From Proteiniphilum sp. UBA5283 (GTDB taxonomy: Bacteria; Bacteroidota; Bacteroidia; Bacteroidales; Dysgonomonadaceae), in NCBI GenBank assembly GCA_002408485.1, contig DHSP01000013.1, positions 1 to 20,174 on the forward strand: a stretch of DNA of 20,174 nt, read 5' to 3'. The position numbers and the translations under genes are program-made. The notes beneath the pieces were generated by a model that was given only the letters and a program-made list of their open reading frames with translations, had not been told where the DNA came from and did not search any database. Shown here in pieces: positions 1 through 7,038 of the stretch (positions within the stretch are counted from its first letter, which is position 1; the number at the start of each line of letters is the position of its first letter).

Positions 1-9
1 TTTTTTGGG

Positions 10-82
<73 letters not shown>

Positions 83-104
83 AACATTGCTTAAATTGCG
101 AGTG

Positions 105-136
105 CAAAGATAAGCGCATTTTTGTGAAATGCAAAA
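105..136 (-). promoter_or_regulatory. Bacteroidetes housekeeping promoter of tRNA-Phe
   Basis: On the minus strand the -7 element TATCTTTG (105-112) fits TAnnTTTG exactly. TTTTG (132-136) supplies the -33 element with a 19-nt spacer, within the known 19-21 range. The expected transcript start near 98-100 leaves a leader of about 16-18 nt before the tRNA. Confidence 0.8.
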
Positions 137-201
137 TTTGCCAACGAAAAAGTCAAAAAAATATTGCTCAATTACGCTTCAATGGGAAGTGATGTCCGGG
201 A

Positions 202-223
202 AACAATCGTCAAAGCGATTGTT
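202..223 (-). terminator. Hairpin over the thiL stop codon, possible weak terminator
   Basis: An 8-bp perfect stem AACAATCG/CGATTGTT with a 6-nt loop covers the last codons and the stop of thiL. In the minus direction it is followed only by TCCCGG, with no long T-run, so it is a poor intrinsic terminator by itself. It is the only obvious structure between thiL and the tRNA promoter. Confidence 0.35.
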
Positions 224-1250
224 CGTCCACAAGATGATTCCAGCCCTGGGCACGGAGTTGCATCTCCTGACCGTCGCGGGTCACCAGGTAACAACCCTGT
301 TCGGGTTTGGCAATATGACCTATCAGATGTACACCTGCCACTGCACTCATCTTCTCGTGCAGCGTGAGCGGTACAGTGAATAAGAGCTCGTAGTCCTCGC
401 CTCCGTTCAACGCGACGGTGGTCACATTCATATTGAATGTTTCCGCCATCATGGCGGTCTGGTAATCAACTGGAAGTCGCTCTTCAAAAAGCTGGCATCC
501 CACATTGCTCTGCTTGCAGATATGCAGTATGTCGGACGATAATCCATCCGAAATATCGATCATGGCGGTCGGAACAATGCCGTTTTCCGCCAGCAGGGCC
601 ACGATATCCTTCCGTGCCTCCGGCTTGAGCTGCCGCTCCAGCAGGTACTCTTTCCCTGCAAAATCGGGCTGCACCTCACCGCTGCCATCGAACACGCTTT
701 TCTCTCTTTCCAGCAGCTGCAACCCCATGTATGAAGCACCCAGATCGCCCGATACATAGATGAGGTCCGTATCTTTGGCTCCATCCCGGTAAACAATCTT
801 GTCGTCGTCTGCTGTGCCGATGCAAGTGATGCTGATGGTAAAGCCGGTCAGCGATGAAGTGGTGTCACCGCCCACGATATCTACCCCGTAAATCTCACAA
901 GCCAGCTTCAGTCCGCTGTAGAAGCTTTCAAGATCTTCCACCGCGAAGCGTTTGGATATGCCCAGCGAAACGGTGATTTGCCGGGGTGTGCCATTCATCG
1001 CGTAGATGTCGGAGAAGTTGATGACGGCAGCCTTGTATCCCAGATGTTTCAGGGGGGCATATACCAGATCGAAGTGGATCCCCTCCAGCAACAGGTCGGT
1101 GGTGACCAGTGTCTTTTTCCCCGCGTAATCCAGCACGGCAGCATCATCGCCCACCCCCTTGAGGGAGGAGGGTTGCGTAAGCCGGATATCGCTGGTCAAA
1201 TGATCAATCAGCCCAAATTCTCCCAGCGTGGCTATTTCTGTTTTCCTCAT
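210..1250 (-). CDS. thiL: Thiamine-monophosphate kinase ThiL
   Basis: ATP-dependent phosphorylation of thiamine monophosphate to thiamine diphosphate, the last step of cofactor synthesis, in the cytosol. The 346-aa protein has the usual family length and the AIRS/PurM-like kinase motifs in order: GDDAAV at 34-39, TTDLLLEGIHF near 51-60, NFSDIYAMNGTP near 78-89, GGDTTSS at 127-133, MIDISDGLSSD at 230-240 and GGEDYELLF at 283-291. The acidic residues in these motifs bind Mg-ATP. The start is set by an ATGA overlap with the stop of the upstream punA, which suggests coupled translation. It is the last gene of the sppA-lpxK-punA-thiL operon. No TPP riboswitch is visible near it, consistent with operon-driven housekeeping expression. 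Confidence 0.96.
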   Translation of the reverse strand: MRKTEIATLGEFGLIDHLTSDIRLTQPSSLKGVGDDAAVLDYAGKKTLVTTDLLLEGIHFDLVYAPLKHLGYKAAVINFSDIYAMNGTPRQITVSLGISKRFAVEDLESFYSGLKLACEIYGVDIVGGDTTSSLTGFTISITCIGTADDDKIVYRDGAKDTDLIYVSGDLGASYMGLQLLEREKSVFDGSGEVQPDFAGKEYLLERQLKPEARKDIVALLAENGIVPTAMIDISDGLSSDILHICKQSNVGCQLFEERLPVDYQTAMMAETFNMNVTTVALNGGEDYELLFTVPLTLHEKMSAVAGVHLIGHIAKPEQGCYLVTRDGQEMQLRAQGWNHLVDEQSL

Positions 1251-2062
1251 TCGATTCTCCCGATGATGGTACGCATGATCTCAGCCATCTTGGGCTGTGC
1301 TATTTTGGCGGCTTCCTGCACATCTTCGTGCGATACTTCCACGATCTTGCCGATCACGCCCAGGTCGGTGATGATGGAGAAAGCAAGCACCTTCATGCCG
1401 GCATGGTTGGCCACGATCACCTCCGGCACCGTAGACATTCCCACTGCATCACCACCGATTATTCTGAAAAAGTTGTATTCGGCCGGAGTCTCAAACGTGG
1501 GCCCCTGCACTCCTACATATACACCATGCTGCAACTTGATGTTTTTCTCTTTGGCTATTTCCATGGCCATCAGGCGCAATGATTTACTGTAGGCTTCGCT
1601 CATATCGGGGAAGCGGGTACCCAGTTCGTTGAAGTTTTTCCCGTGTAGCGGATGTTCCGGAAACATGTTGATGTGGTCTTCAATCAGCATGATGTCACCA
1701 ATATCGAAGCTGGGGTTCATGCCGCCTGCCGCGTTGGATACAAAGAGATATTCAATGCCGAGTGCCTGAAAAACACGCACGGGAAACGTAACCTGTTTCA
1801 TGTCGTATCCTTCGTAATAGTGAAAGCGTCCCTGCATTGCCAGTACCTTTTTGCCACCCAATGTGCCGATGATCAGCTTTCCGCTGTGCCCCTCCACGGT
1901 GGAGACCGGAAAATTGGGTATTTCGGTGTATGGAATCTCTTTTTTGTCGGCAATTTCGTGTGCAAGCTCCCCCAGTCCCGTGCCCAGAATGATGGCGGTG
2001 TTTGGTATCTCCCCGATTTTATTATTCAGATAATCTGCTGTTTCTTTGATAATTTCTAACAT
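1247..2062 (-). CDS. punA: Purine nucleoside phosphorylase, trimeric (PNP/MTAP) family
   Basis: Phosphorolysis of purine nucleosides to free base and (deoxy)ribose-1-phosphate, for purine salvage in the cytosol. The 271-aa product shows the family landmarks: the phosphate loop ILGTGLG (25-31), EGHSG (57-61), the stretch around QGRFHYYEG (77-85), SNAAGG (109-114), GPTFETPAEY (187-196, Glu191 being the base-binding glutamate) and GMSTVPE (208-214). I chose the ATG at 2062, giving MLEIIKETAD, because it matches the usual family N-terminus; an in-frame ATG at 2104 would add 14 residues and lengthen the overlap with lpxK. Even so it overlaps the lpxK 3' end by 41 nt in another frame. One oddity is FSIITD, which has Asp233 where the mammalian trimeric enzyme has the base-contacting Asn243; this may broaden specificity toward 6-aminopurines. 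The end overlaps thiL as ATGA. Confidence 0.93.
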   Translation of the reverse strand: MLEIIKETADYLNNKIGEIPNTAIILGTGLGELAHEIADKKEIPYTEIPNFPVSTVEGHSGKLIIGTLGGKKVLAMQGRFHYYEGYDMKQVTFPVRVFQALGIEYLFVSNAAGGMNPSFDIGDIMLIEDHINMFPEHPLHGKNFNELGTRFPDMSEAYSKSLRLMAMEIAKEKNIKLQHGVYVGVQGPTFETPAEYNFFRIIGGDAVGMSTVPEVIVANHAGMKVLAFSIITDLGVIGKIVEVSHEDVQEAAKIAQPKMAEIMRTIIGRIE

Positions 2063-3131
2063 GTTCAAGAATTTTATGATTGAATGAATCTCTTTCGGCG
2101 TCATCCACGAAGGTGACGCGTACCGGAATATAATAAAGCATTTTTTTTATCTCATCGTCCAGAAAAGGCAGTGCGCGAAAGCGCACCGCATCTTTTTCGG
2201 TGGTGAGAATTATTTTGTTGTCATCTTCTACCGAGTATATCATCTGGCGGATAGATTGTATGTCCTCCCGGGTGAACGGATGATGGTCGGGAAAAAACTT
2301 CGTGTACAGGTTGTAGGTCTTGTGTTCCAGCTTATCTACCAGTGGAGCGGGAGAAGCGATGCCCGTAACCAGGAAAAGGTGTTTCTTGCGCAATTCGTCC
2401 AAGTGAAGTGGCTCGGGTTTCAACTCGGGAAATACCGGTTTCAAGGCGTCATAATCGAGTGCCGTGAAATATAGATCCTGATAGGGAAACAGGTCCAGAC
2501 CGTTTGTGTAGATCCTGTAATCGATGGGCTGCATGTCTGGATCGCATTTGGTGACCAGCACGATCGAAGCCCTGTCTTTTCCGTTGAGCGGCTCCCGCAG
2601 CAGCCCCGCCGGAAGCAACCGGTCTTCAAATACCGGTCGGTTGCTGTCCACCAGCAGGATAGAGAGTGATGGCAACACATGGCGATGCTGGAAGCCGTCG
2701 TCCAGCAAGATGACGTCGGGGCGTTCCGCCTTTTCAATGGAGAGTATCTTTTCGATGGCAGCAACCCTGTTCTTATCCACCACGACCAGCGTTCCCGGAA
2801 ACTTCTTTTTGATTTGCAGGGGCTCATCTCCCACATCACGTACTTTGGAGTCGGGATCCACAATCAGAAAACCTTTACTCTTGCGTTTGTATCCTCTGCT
2901 TAGTACGGCTACTTTGTACCGGGGGGAAAGCAGCCTGATCAGATATTCAATATGAGGGGTCTTTCCGGTGCCGCCTACCGTGATATTTCCTACACAGATC
3001 ACCGGGATCTGAAATGTGCGTTGTTTGAGTATTTTTCTGTTAAATAATCCGTTCCGGAAATTTACACCAATCCCGTACAGCCAGGATAATGGCAGCAAGG
3101 AACGGCGAATTTCTACAATGGGTTTGTCCAT
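2022..3131 (-). CDS. lpxK: Tetraacyldisaccharide 4'-kinase LpxK
   Basis: Transfers phosphate from ATP to the 4' position of the lipid A disaccharide precursor to make lipid IVA, at the cytoplasmic face of the inner membrane. The 369-aa product has the family P-loop VGGTGKTP at 52-59, the following LSRGYKRKSKG segment (79-87) and the diagnostic LDDGFQHR (143-150). The hydrophobic N-terminal region is the expected membrane-association segment. Its start lies a few bases after the sppA stop and its end runs into punA, so it is expressed in the sppA operon. It indicates a Gram-negative envelope with lipid A. Confidence 0.96.
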   Translation of the reverse strand: MDKPIVEIRRSLLPLSWLYGIGVNFRNGLFNRKILKQRTFQIPVICVGNITVGGTGKTPHIEYLIRLLSPRYKVAVLSRGYKRKSKGFLIVDPDSKVRDVGDEPLQIKKKFPGTLVVVDKNRVAAIEKILSIEKAERPDVILLDDGFQHRHVLPSLSILLVDSNRPVFEDRLLPAGLLREPLNGKDRASIVLVTKCDPDMQPIDYRIYTNGLDLFPYQDLYFTALDYDALKPVFPELKPEPLHLDELRKKHLFLVTGIASPAPLVDKLEHKTYNLYTKFFPDHHPFTREDIQSIRQMIYSVEDDNKIILTTEKDAVRFRALPFLDDEIKKMLYYIPVRVTFVDDAERDSFNHKILEHVRNYQRNSRLSE

Positions 3132-3135
3132 GTTG

Positions 3136-4911
3136 TTACCTGATATTCAAGTCGAAAGGAACACGAGCCTGGATGTAATCCTGTTCTTTCAGGTTTTTCA
3201 AAATCATAAATAATTCATAACTATCACCCAGATATTCTTTTAATGTTTGGGCAGCCAGATCTTCCCTGGCAGGTCTTAGCAGCTCATCGATGCGGGAGCG
3301 CATCTTCGGATATTCGAAAACGACGTAGCTTTTGCCCAGGTTGGCCATCTCAGCCGCTACTTCAATGGCTCGTTCCATGCCGCCCAATTCGTCGACAAGC
3401 CCGATCTCTTTTGCCTGATTGCCTGTCCATACCCGGCCTTCGGCATACAATGCCATGGAGTCTTTCGGCATGTTGCGCCCTTCAGCACAGCGGGTGAGAA
3501 AAAGGTCGTACCCTTTCTCGATGTAAGCCTGCATCATCTTTCTTTCCCTTTCGTTAAAGGGGCGGGTGATATTTCCGAAATCGGAAAACTCGTGGGTTTT
3601 CACCTCGTCTGTATAGATTCCGATTTTTTTGCTGGTACCTTCCAGGTTCGGGATGGCACCGAATATCCCGATGGAGCCGGTGAGCGTGGTGGGTTGTGCC
3701 ACAATCCTGTCGGCATTGCAGGCAATATAATATCCTCCCGAAGCTGCCACGTCTCCCATCGAAACGACCACAGGCTTTTCTTCCTTCAACCTGGCGATCG
3801 CTTTCCATATTTGTTCCGATGCATATGCGCTTCCCCCGCCGGAGTTGATGCGAAATATCACAGCCTTTACATCCTTGTCTTTTCTTAGCTTTTCGATCTG
3901 ATCAACCATGTACTTGTCCTGTATCTCCGATGAACCATTGCCGGAGACAATATTCCCGCTGGCATAGAGGATGGCGACGGTGTTGCCGGTTTTTTTTACT
4001 GGTTTGGTGCTTACCGACTTCATTTCCGCAACTGTGGCTGAAGGGATTCTGGTGTCTTCCTTGATATCCAGCAGTGTGCGGAGGTAGTCTTTCATTTCGG
4101 TTTCGTACAACAGAGTATCCACGAGGTTTGCCGTAAGCAGATAGTCTGTCGACTGTAACAAGGGGAAGCTGTTGGCCAGTGAATCTATTTTCGCCGGCGT
4201 GAGGGAGCGTGATTCCGCCAGATCTTGTCGTAGGAAGCTCCAGGTGTCGGTCAGATAAGAGGTAATCTGAGCCCTGTTTGCCTCGCTCATTTCGTTTTGA
4301 GTGAAGGGTTCTACTGCCGATTTGTAGGTGCCGACTTTGAAAATCTGCATCTGGATGCCCAATTTATCCAGGGCATCCTTGAAGAAAATGGGAGTGGAAG
4401 CCAATCCATGCAGGTCGAGCATCCCCTGTGGGTTGATAGCTATTTTATCGGCTACCGAAGCAAGGTAGTAGCCGCCTTGTGAGTAGGTATCGGCATATGC
4501 CACAATAAACTTATCGCTTTCTTTGAATTTGATCAGTTCCTGGCGGATCTCTGCCAATGTGGCCATCGAAGCCGAAAGCATGCGTGAATCGAGGTAAATA
4601 CCTTTTATTTTATCGTTGTTTTTCGCCTTGCGAATTGCACCCACAATATCATTGAGCCCCATGGCGGAAGGGTAGTCGGCTCCAATCATGGACGTAAACG
4701 GGTCCTGTTCCGGTGTCCTCTCCGTGATAGGTCCATCGAGTCGCAGATTTAAAACCGAATTTTCCTGAAGCGTGAATTTCTCGGTAGCCACGGAATTCAC
4801 GAGGGAGCCCATCATGCCTAAAAAAAAGAGCATGGCAATCAGTGAAAGAATAACTTGCGCGATAACAAATCCAATAGCGGATGCGAGCATGATTTTTAGA
4901 AAATCTTTCAT
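3136..4911 (-). CDS. sppA: Signal peptide peptidase SppA, 67K type (S49 serine protease)
   Basis: Membrane-bound protease that degrades signal peptides left after secretion. At 591 aa it is the long, double-domain form. An N-terminal transmembrane helix spans about residues 8-35. The N-terminal half supplies the general-base lysine, Lys197 in GTYKSAVEPF; the C-terminal half supplies the nucleophile, Ser391 in AASGGYY, after the RINSGGGS segment (354-361). Both residues of the Ser/Lys dyad are therefore present and the enzyme should be active. It is the first gene of the sppA-lpxK-punA-thiL operon, with lpxK following 4 nt later, and has its own promoter about 30 nt upstream. Confidence 0.96.
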   Translation of the reverse strand: MKDFLKIMLASAIGFVIAQVILSLIAMLFFLGMMGSLVNSVATEKFTLQENSVLNLRLDGPITERTPEQDPFTSMIGADYPSAMGLNDIVGAIRKAKNNDKIKGIYLDSRMLSASMATLAEIRQELIKFKESDKFIVAYADTYSQGGYYLASVADKIAINPQGMLDLHGLASTPIFFKDALDKLGIQMQIFKVGTYKSAVEPFTQNEMSEANRAQITSYLTDTWSFLRQDLAESRSLTPAKIDSLANSFPLLQSTDYLLTANLVDTLLYETEMKDYLRTLLDIKEDTRIPSATVAEMKSVSTKPVKKTGNTVAILYASGNIVSGNGSSEIQDKYMVDQIEKLRKDKDVKAVIFRINSGGGSAYASEQIWKAIARLKEEKPVVVSMGDVAASGGYYIACNADRIVAQPTTLTGSIGIFGAIPNLEGTSKKIGIYTDEVKTHEFSDFGNITRPFNERERKMMQAYIEKGYDLFLTRCAEGRNMPKDSMALYAEGRVWTGNQAKEIGLVDELGGMERAIEVAAEMANLGKSYVVFEYPKMRSRIDELLRPAREDLAAQTLKEYLGDSYELFMILKNLKEQDYIQARVPFDLNIR

Positions 4912-4939
4912 AAAGAGGACTTTTAGTGGATTGATAGGA

Positions 4940-4970
4940 CAAAAATAAGTAAAAAACAGTTATACTGCAA
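4940..4970 (-). promoter_or_regulatory. Promoter of the sppA-lpxK-punA-thiL operon
   Basis: On the minus strand TATTTTTG (4940-4947) matches TAnnTTTG and TTG (4968-4970) is 20 nt upstream, the expected -33 spacing. The predicted transcript would start near 4933, giving a leader of about 20 nt before the sppA ATG at 4911. No other good match was found inside the operon. Confidence 0.75.
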
Positions 4971-5001
4971 TATAAATTTACACATTCTTAATTAATTTCA
5001 C

Positions 5002-5032
5002 TTGCTTTGTTTTAAGGCTGATAGTATATTTG
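5002..5032 (+). promoter_or_regulatory. Housekeeping-type promoter upstream of the ECF sigma gene
   Basis: TATATTTG (5025-5032) fits TAnnTTTG, with TTG at 5002-5004 and a 20-nt spacer. It would give a leader of about 120 nt before the sigma gene at 5162. It is divergent from, and about 30 nt away from, the sppA promoter. Confidence 0.65.
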
Positions 5033-5113
5033 AGAACGAAATGCATACATAGGTGGGTTATACATGTCTTTTTCTTAATAAACGATAAATTAGGATAAAA
5101 ACAATCCATTTGG

Positions 5114-5141
5114 TGCAACGTTTTTACTCTTATTTCATCTA
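5114..5141 (+). promoter_or_regulatory. Candidate ECF-type (autoregulatory) promoter of the sigma gene
   Basis: TGCAACGTTTTT starts at 5114 and CATCTA lies at 5136-5141; GCAAC and CATCTA are separated by 16 nt. This resembles the general ECF layout (-35 with AAC followed by T's, 16-17 nt spacer, -10 near CGTC/GTCTA) rather than the TAnnTTTG class. A start near 5148 would give a short leader to the ATG at 5162. Inferred from motif and spacing only. Confidence 0.45.
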
Positions 5142-5161
5142 TGATTTGAACTGCGATAAGA

Positions 5162-5737
5162 ATGGATGATTCGCAACTGATAATAGCGTGTAAGAAACAG
5201 GACCGTAATGCCCAAAAGGCATTATACGAGCGTTATGCTCCTGTAATGATGGCTGTGTGTATGCGCTATTGCAGGGAGGAAGAAGCTGCCCGTGACCTGT
5301 TGCACGATGGATTTATCCGCGCTTTTACGCAAATAGGCTCATTTTCGGGCAAGGGTTCTTTTGAAGGTTGGCTAAGACGTATTTTTGTAAATCTGGCATT
5401 GGAAAATTTCCGGAAGGAAAAACAGAAGAATCGGTTTCTGGAAGAATATGGCTACTTGTATGCTCACGAAGCCGAAGAGGATGCCGACGATTTACTCGAT
5501 ATAGAAAATATTCCCCGCGAGGAAGTCATGGAGATGATCAGGAACTTACCCCCGGGATACAGGACAGTATTTAACCTGTTTATTTTTGAAGAAATGTCTC
5601 ACAAAGAAATTGCACAGATGCTGGGCATCAAGGAGGCAGCTTCGCGTTCTCAGTTCTTCAGGGCAAAGACAATGTTAAAGAATAAGATAAAAGCCATCCT
5701 CCATCTTAACAATGGCAGATATAATGAATACAGATAA
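5162..5737 (+). CDS. RNA polymerase sigma-70 factor, ECF subfamily
   Basis: A 191-aa alternative sigma factor that would direct RNA polymerase to a small regulon. Region 2 spans about 20-90: DLLHDGFIRAFTQIGSF (45-61) followed by FEGWLRRIFVNLALENFRK (67-85) is the classic core-binding and -10 recognition signature. An acidic linker (about 100-120) follows. Region 4 spans about 125-175, with NLPPGYRTVFNLF and the helix-turn-helix MSHKEIAQMLGIKEAASRSQ (145-164), where the usual GISEGTSRS is GIKEAASRS. There is no extra C-terminal domain. The next gene starts inside its last 26 nt, a strong sign of co-translation with an anti-sigma partner. Two promoters of different class precede it. Its target genes cannot be named from the window; the linked cassette is the likely first target. 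Confidence 0.95.
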   Translation: MDDSQLIIACKKQDRNAQKALYERYAPVMMAVCMRYCREEEAARDLLHDGFIRAFTQIGSFSGKGSFEGWLRRIFVNLALENFRKEKQKNRFLEEYGYLYAHEAEEDADDLLDIENIPREEVMEMIRNLPPGYRTVFNLFIFEEMSHKEIAQMLGIKEAASRSQFFRAKTMLKNKIKAILHLNNGRYNEYR

Positions 5738-7025
5738 CGAGGTTAGAAGAGAGATACAATCGAAGCTTGGCGATTACAGAGCACCGGTGCCTGCCGACGG
5801 ATGGGATCGGATTGAACAATCGCTGAATGCAGCCCGCAATGCTCGCACGATTGTCCGTCGCCGGTGGTACGCTGCATCGGCTGTGGCAGCCGTGATCCTG
5901 CTTGTGGGAGGGCTCCTTTTTGTTCTGCCCACATTCGACGAAGTCGCACTGGTTTCGGAATCTTCCGTCTCTCAGACCGACCCTTCCCATGACAGCAACC
6001 CGGAGGTGGTTTTTCCCAAAAACGCAGAGCAGGCAGTATCACCGGCATCGGTTACTCCCTTTCGTGCAACAAACCAAATCAAAAAAAATACCCCCCCCCT
6101 TACTGCATACAATAAACCGGATCGGAACGAAACGTGGCTGCAACGGGGACAGACGGTCCTGGCAACCCCCAGGAGAAATATAAGGGAAGAAGATTTTTCC
6201 TCGGCCGTTAAGAAGGCCGGGGTGCTACAGGCGACACCACTTGCCCAAGATGCCGGCGTGGAGGAATATATCACGGTTGGCCGTGAACAGGAAGGTTTGC
6301 GGAAAGATCAGGACCGGGGGAGAGCAGACAACAGGCAGATAATCCTGGCGATGAGCGGTCGTGGTGGCTTGACTCCTTTTCAGCAGACAGTAAATTCGCC
6401 CATGACATTGCGTAGTGCTCAGTATGCTGAGAATAATCCACCGTTGTCGGATTCCAAGATGTTGCTTACCACAAACAATACAGCCGGCAATGTGTCGGAG
6501 ATGGAACATGACCAGCCCGTATCCTTCGGCATTACGGTATCGAAGTCGCTGTTCAACGACCTCTCTCTGGAGACCGGACTTATATATACTCATCTCTCTT
6601 CCAAAGTGAGAAATTCCAGCGTCAATCTGCAGGTACAGGAAACGCAGCGTCTTCATTATCTGGGCATACCCCTGAACGTAAATTACAATCTTTTTTCGGT
6701 GAAGAAAGTGAATGTGTATGCTTCTGTGGGAGGGATGCTGGAAAAGGATGTGTACGGTGAATACCGGAGAAAAGGCGTAGGGGTGTCGCCTGAATTGAAT
6801 ATCTCGTCGGAGGAGGAAGAGATCACCCGGATATCTCAGCGCAACCCGCAGATATCCGTCAATGCCGGGGTGGGAGTCTCTTTCCCGGTCTATCAGGATG
6901 TAAAACTATACGGCAAGATAGGAGGCGCTTATTACTTCGATGCAAACAACGAATATAAAACCATCTATTCCGACAGCAAGATCGTGATGGATCTGAGTGT
7001 GGGGCTGAGGTATGAATTTAAATAA
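5712..7025 (+). CDS. One-helix membrane protein with anti-sigma-like N-terminus and C-terminal outer-membrane-type beta-barrel
   Basis: A 437-aa protein, overlapping the sigma gene by 26 nt (14 nt if the second ATG at 5724 is used). Residues 1-52 are hydrophilic and probably cytoplasmic, with the segment PVPADGWDRIEQSL of a type seen in Bacteroidetes proteins encoded beside ECF sigma genes, followed by RRRW as a positive-inside signal. Residues 53-73 form one transmembrane helix. Residues 74-265 are a polar linker rich in Pro, Asn, Gln and Thr. Residues 268-437 show alternating beta-strands (GITVSKSL, LSLETGLIY, YLGIPLNVNY, VNVYASVGG, ISVNAGVGVSF, YGKIGGAYYF, MDLSVGLRYEF) typical of porin-like or OmpA-like 8-strand barrels, ending in Phe-Lys. 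The likely role is sequestering the sigma factor and sensing the envelope. A homopolymer-rich stretch lies in the linker. The exact family is not identified. Confidence 0.75.
   Translation: MADIMNTDNEVRREIQSKLGDYRAPVPADGWDRIEQSLNAARNARTIVRRRWYAASAVAAVILLVGGLLFVLPTFDEVALVSESSVSQTDPSHDSNPEVVFPKNAEQAVSPASVTPFRATNQIKKNTPPLTAYNKPDRNETWLQRGQTVLATPRRNIREEDFSSAVKKAGVLQATPLAQDAGVEEYITVGREQEGLRKDQDRGRADNRQIILAMSGRGGLTPFQQTVNSPMTLRSAQYAENNPPLSDSKMLLTTNNTAGNVSEMEHDQPVSFGITVSKSLFNDLSLETGLIYTHLSSKVRNSSVNLQVQETQRLHYLGIPLNVNYNLFSVKKVNVYASVGGMLEKDVYGEYRRKGVGVSPELNISSEEEEITRISQRNPQISVNAGVGVSFPVYQDVKLYGKIGGAYYFDANNEYKTIYSDSKIVMDLSVGLRYEFK
6081..6099 (+). repeat. Homopolymer tract A8-TA-C9 inside the beta-barrel protein gene
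   Basis: Eight A's (6081-6088), then TA, then nine C's (6091-6099), encoding about Lys-Lys-Asn-Thr-Pro-Pro at residues 124-129 in the flexible linker. The gene is in frame as given. Gain or loss of one C or A would truncate the protein before the barrel. Confidence 0.9.
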
Positions 7026-7038
7026 TCACATAATAAAA

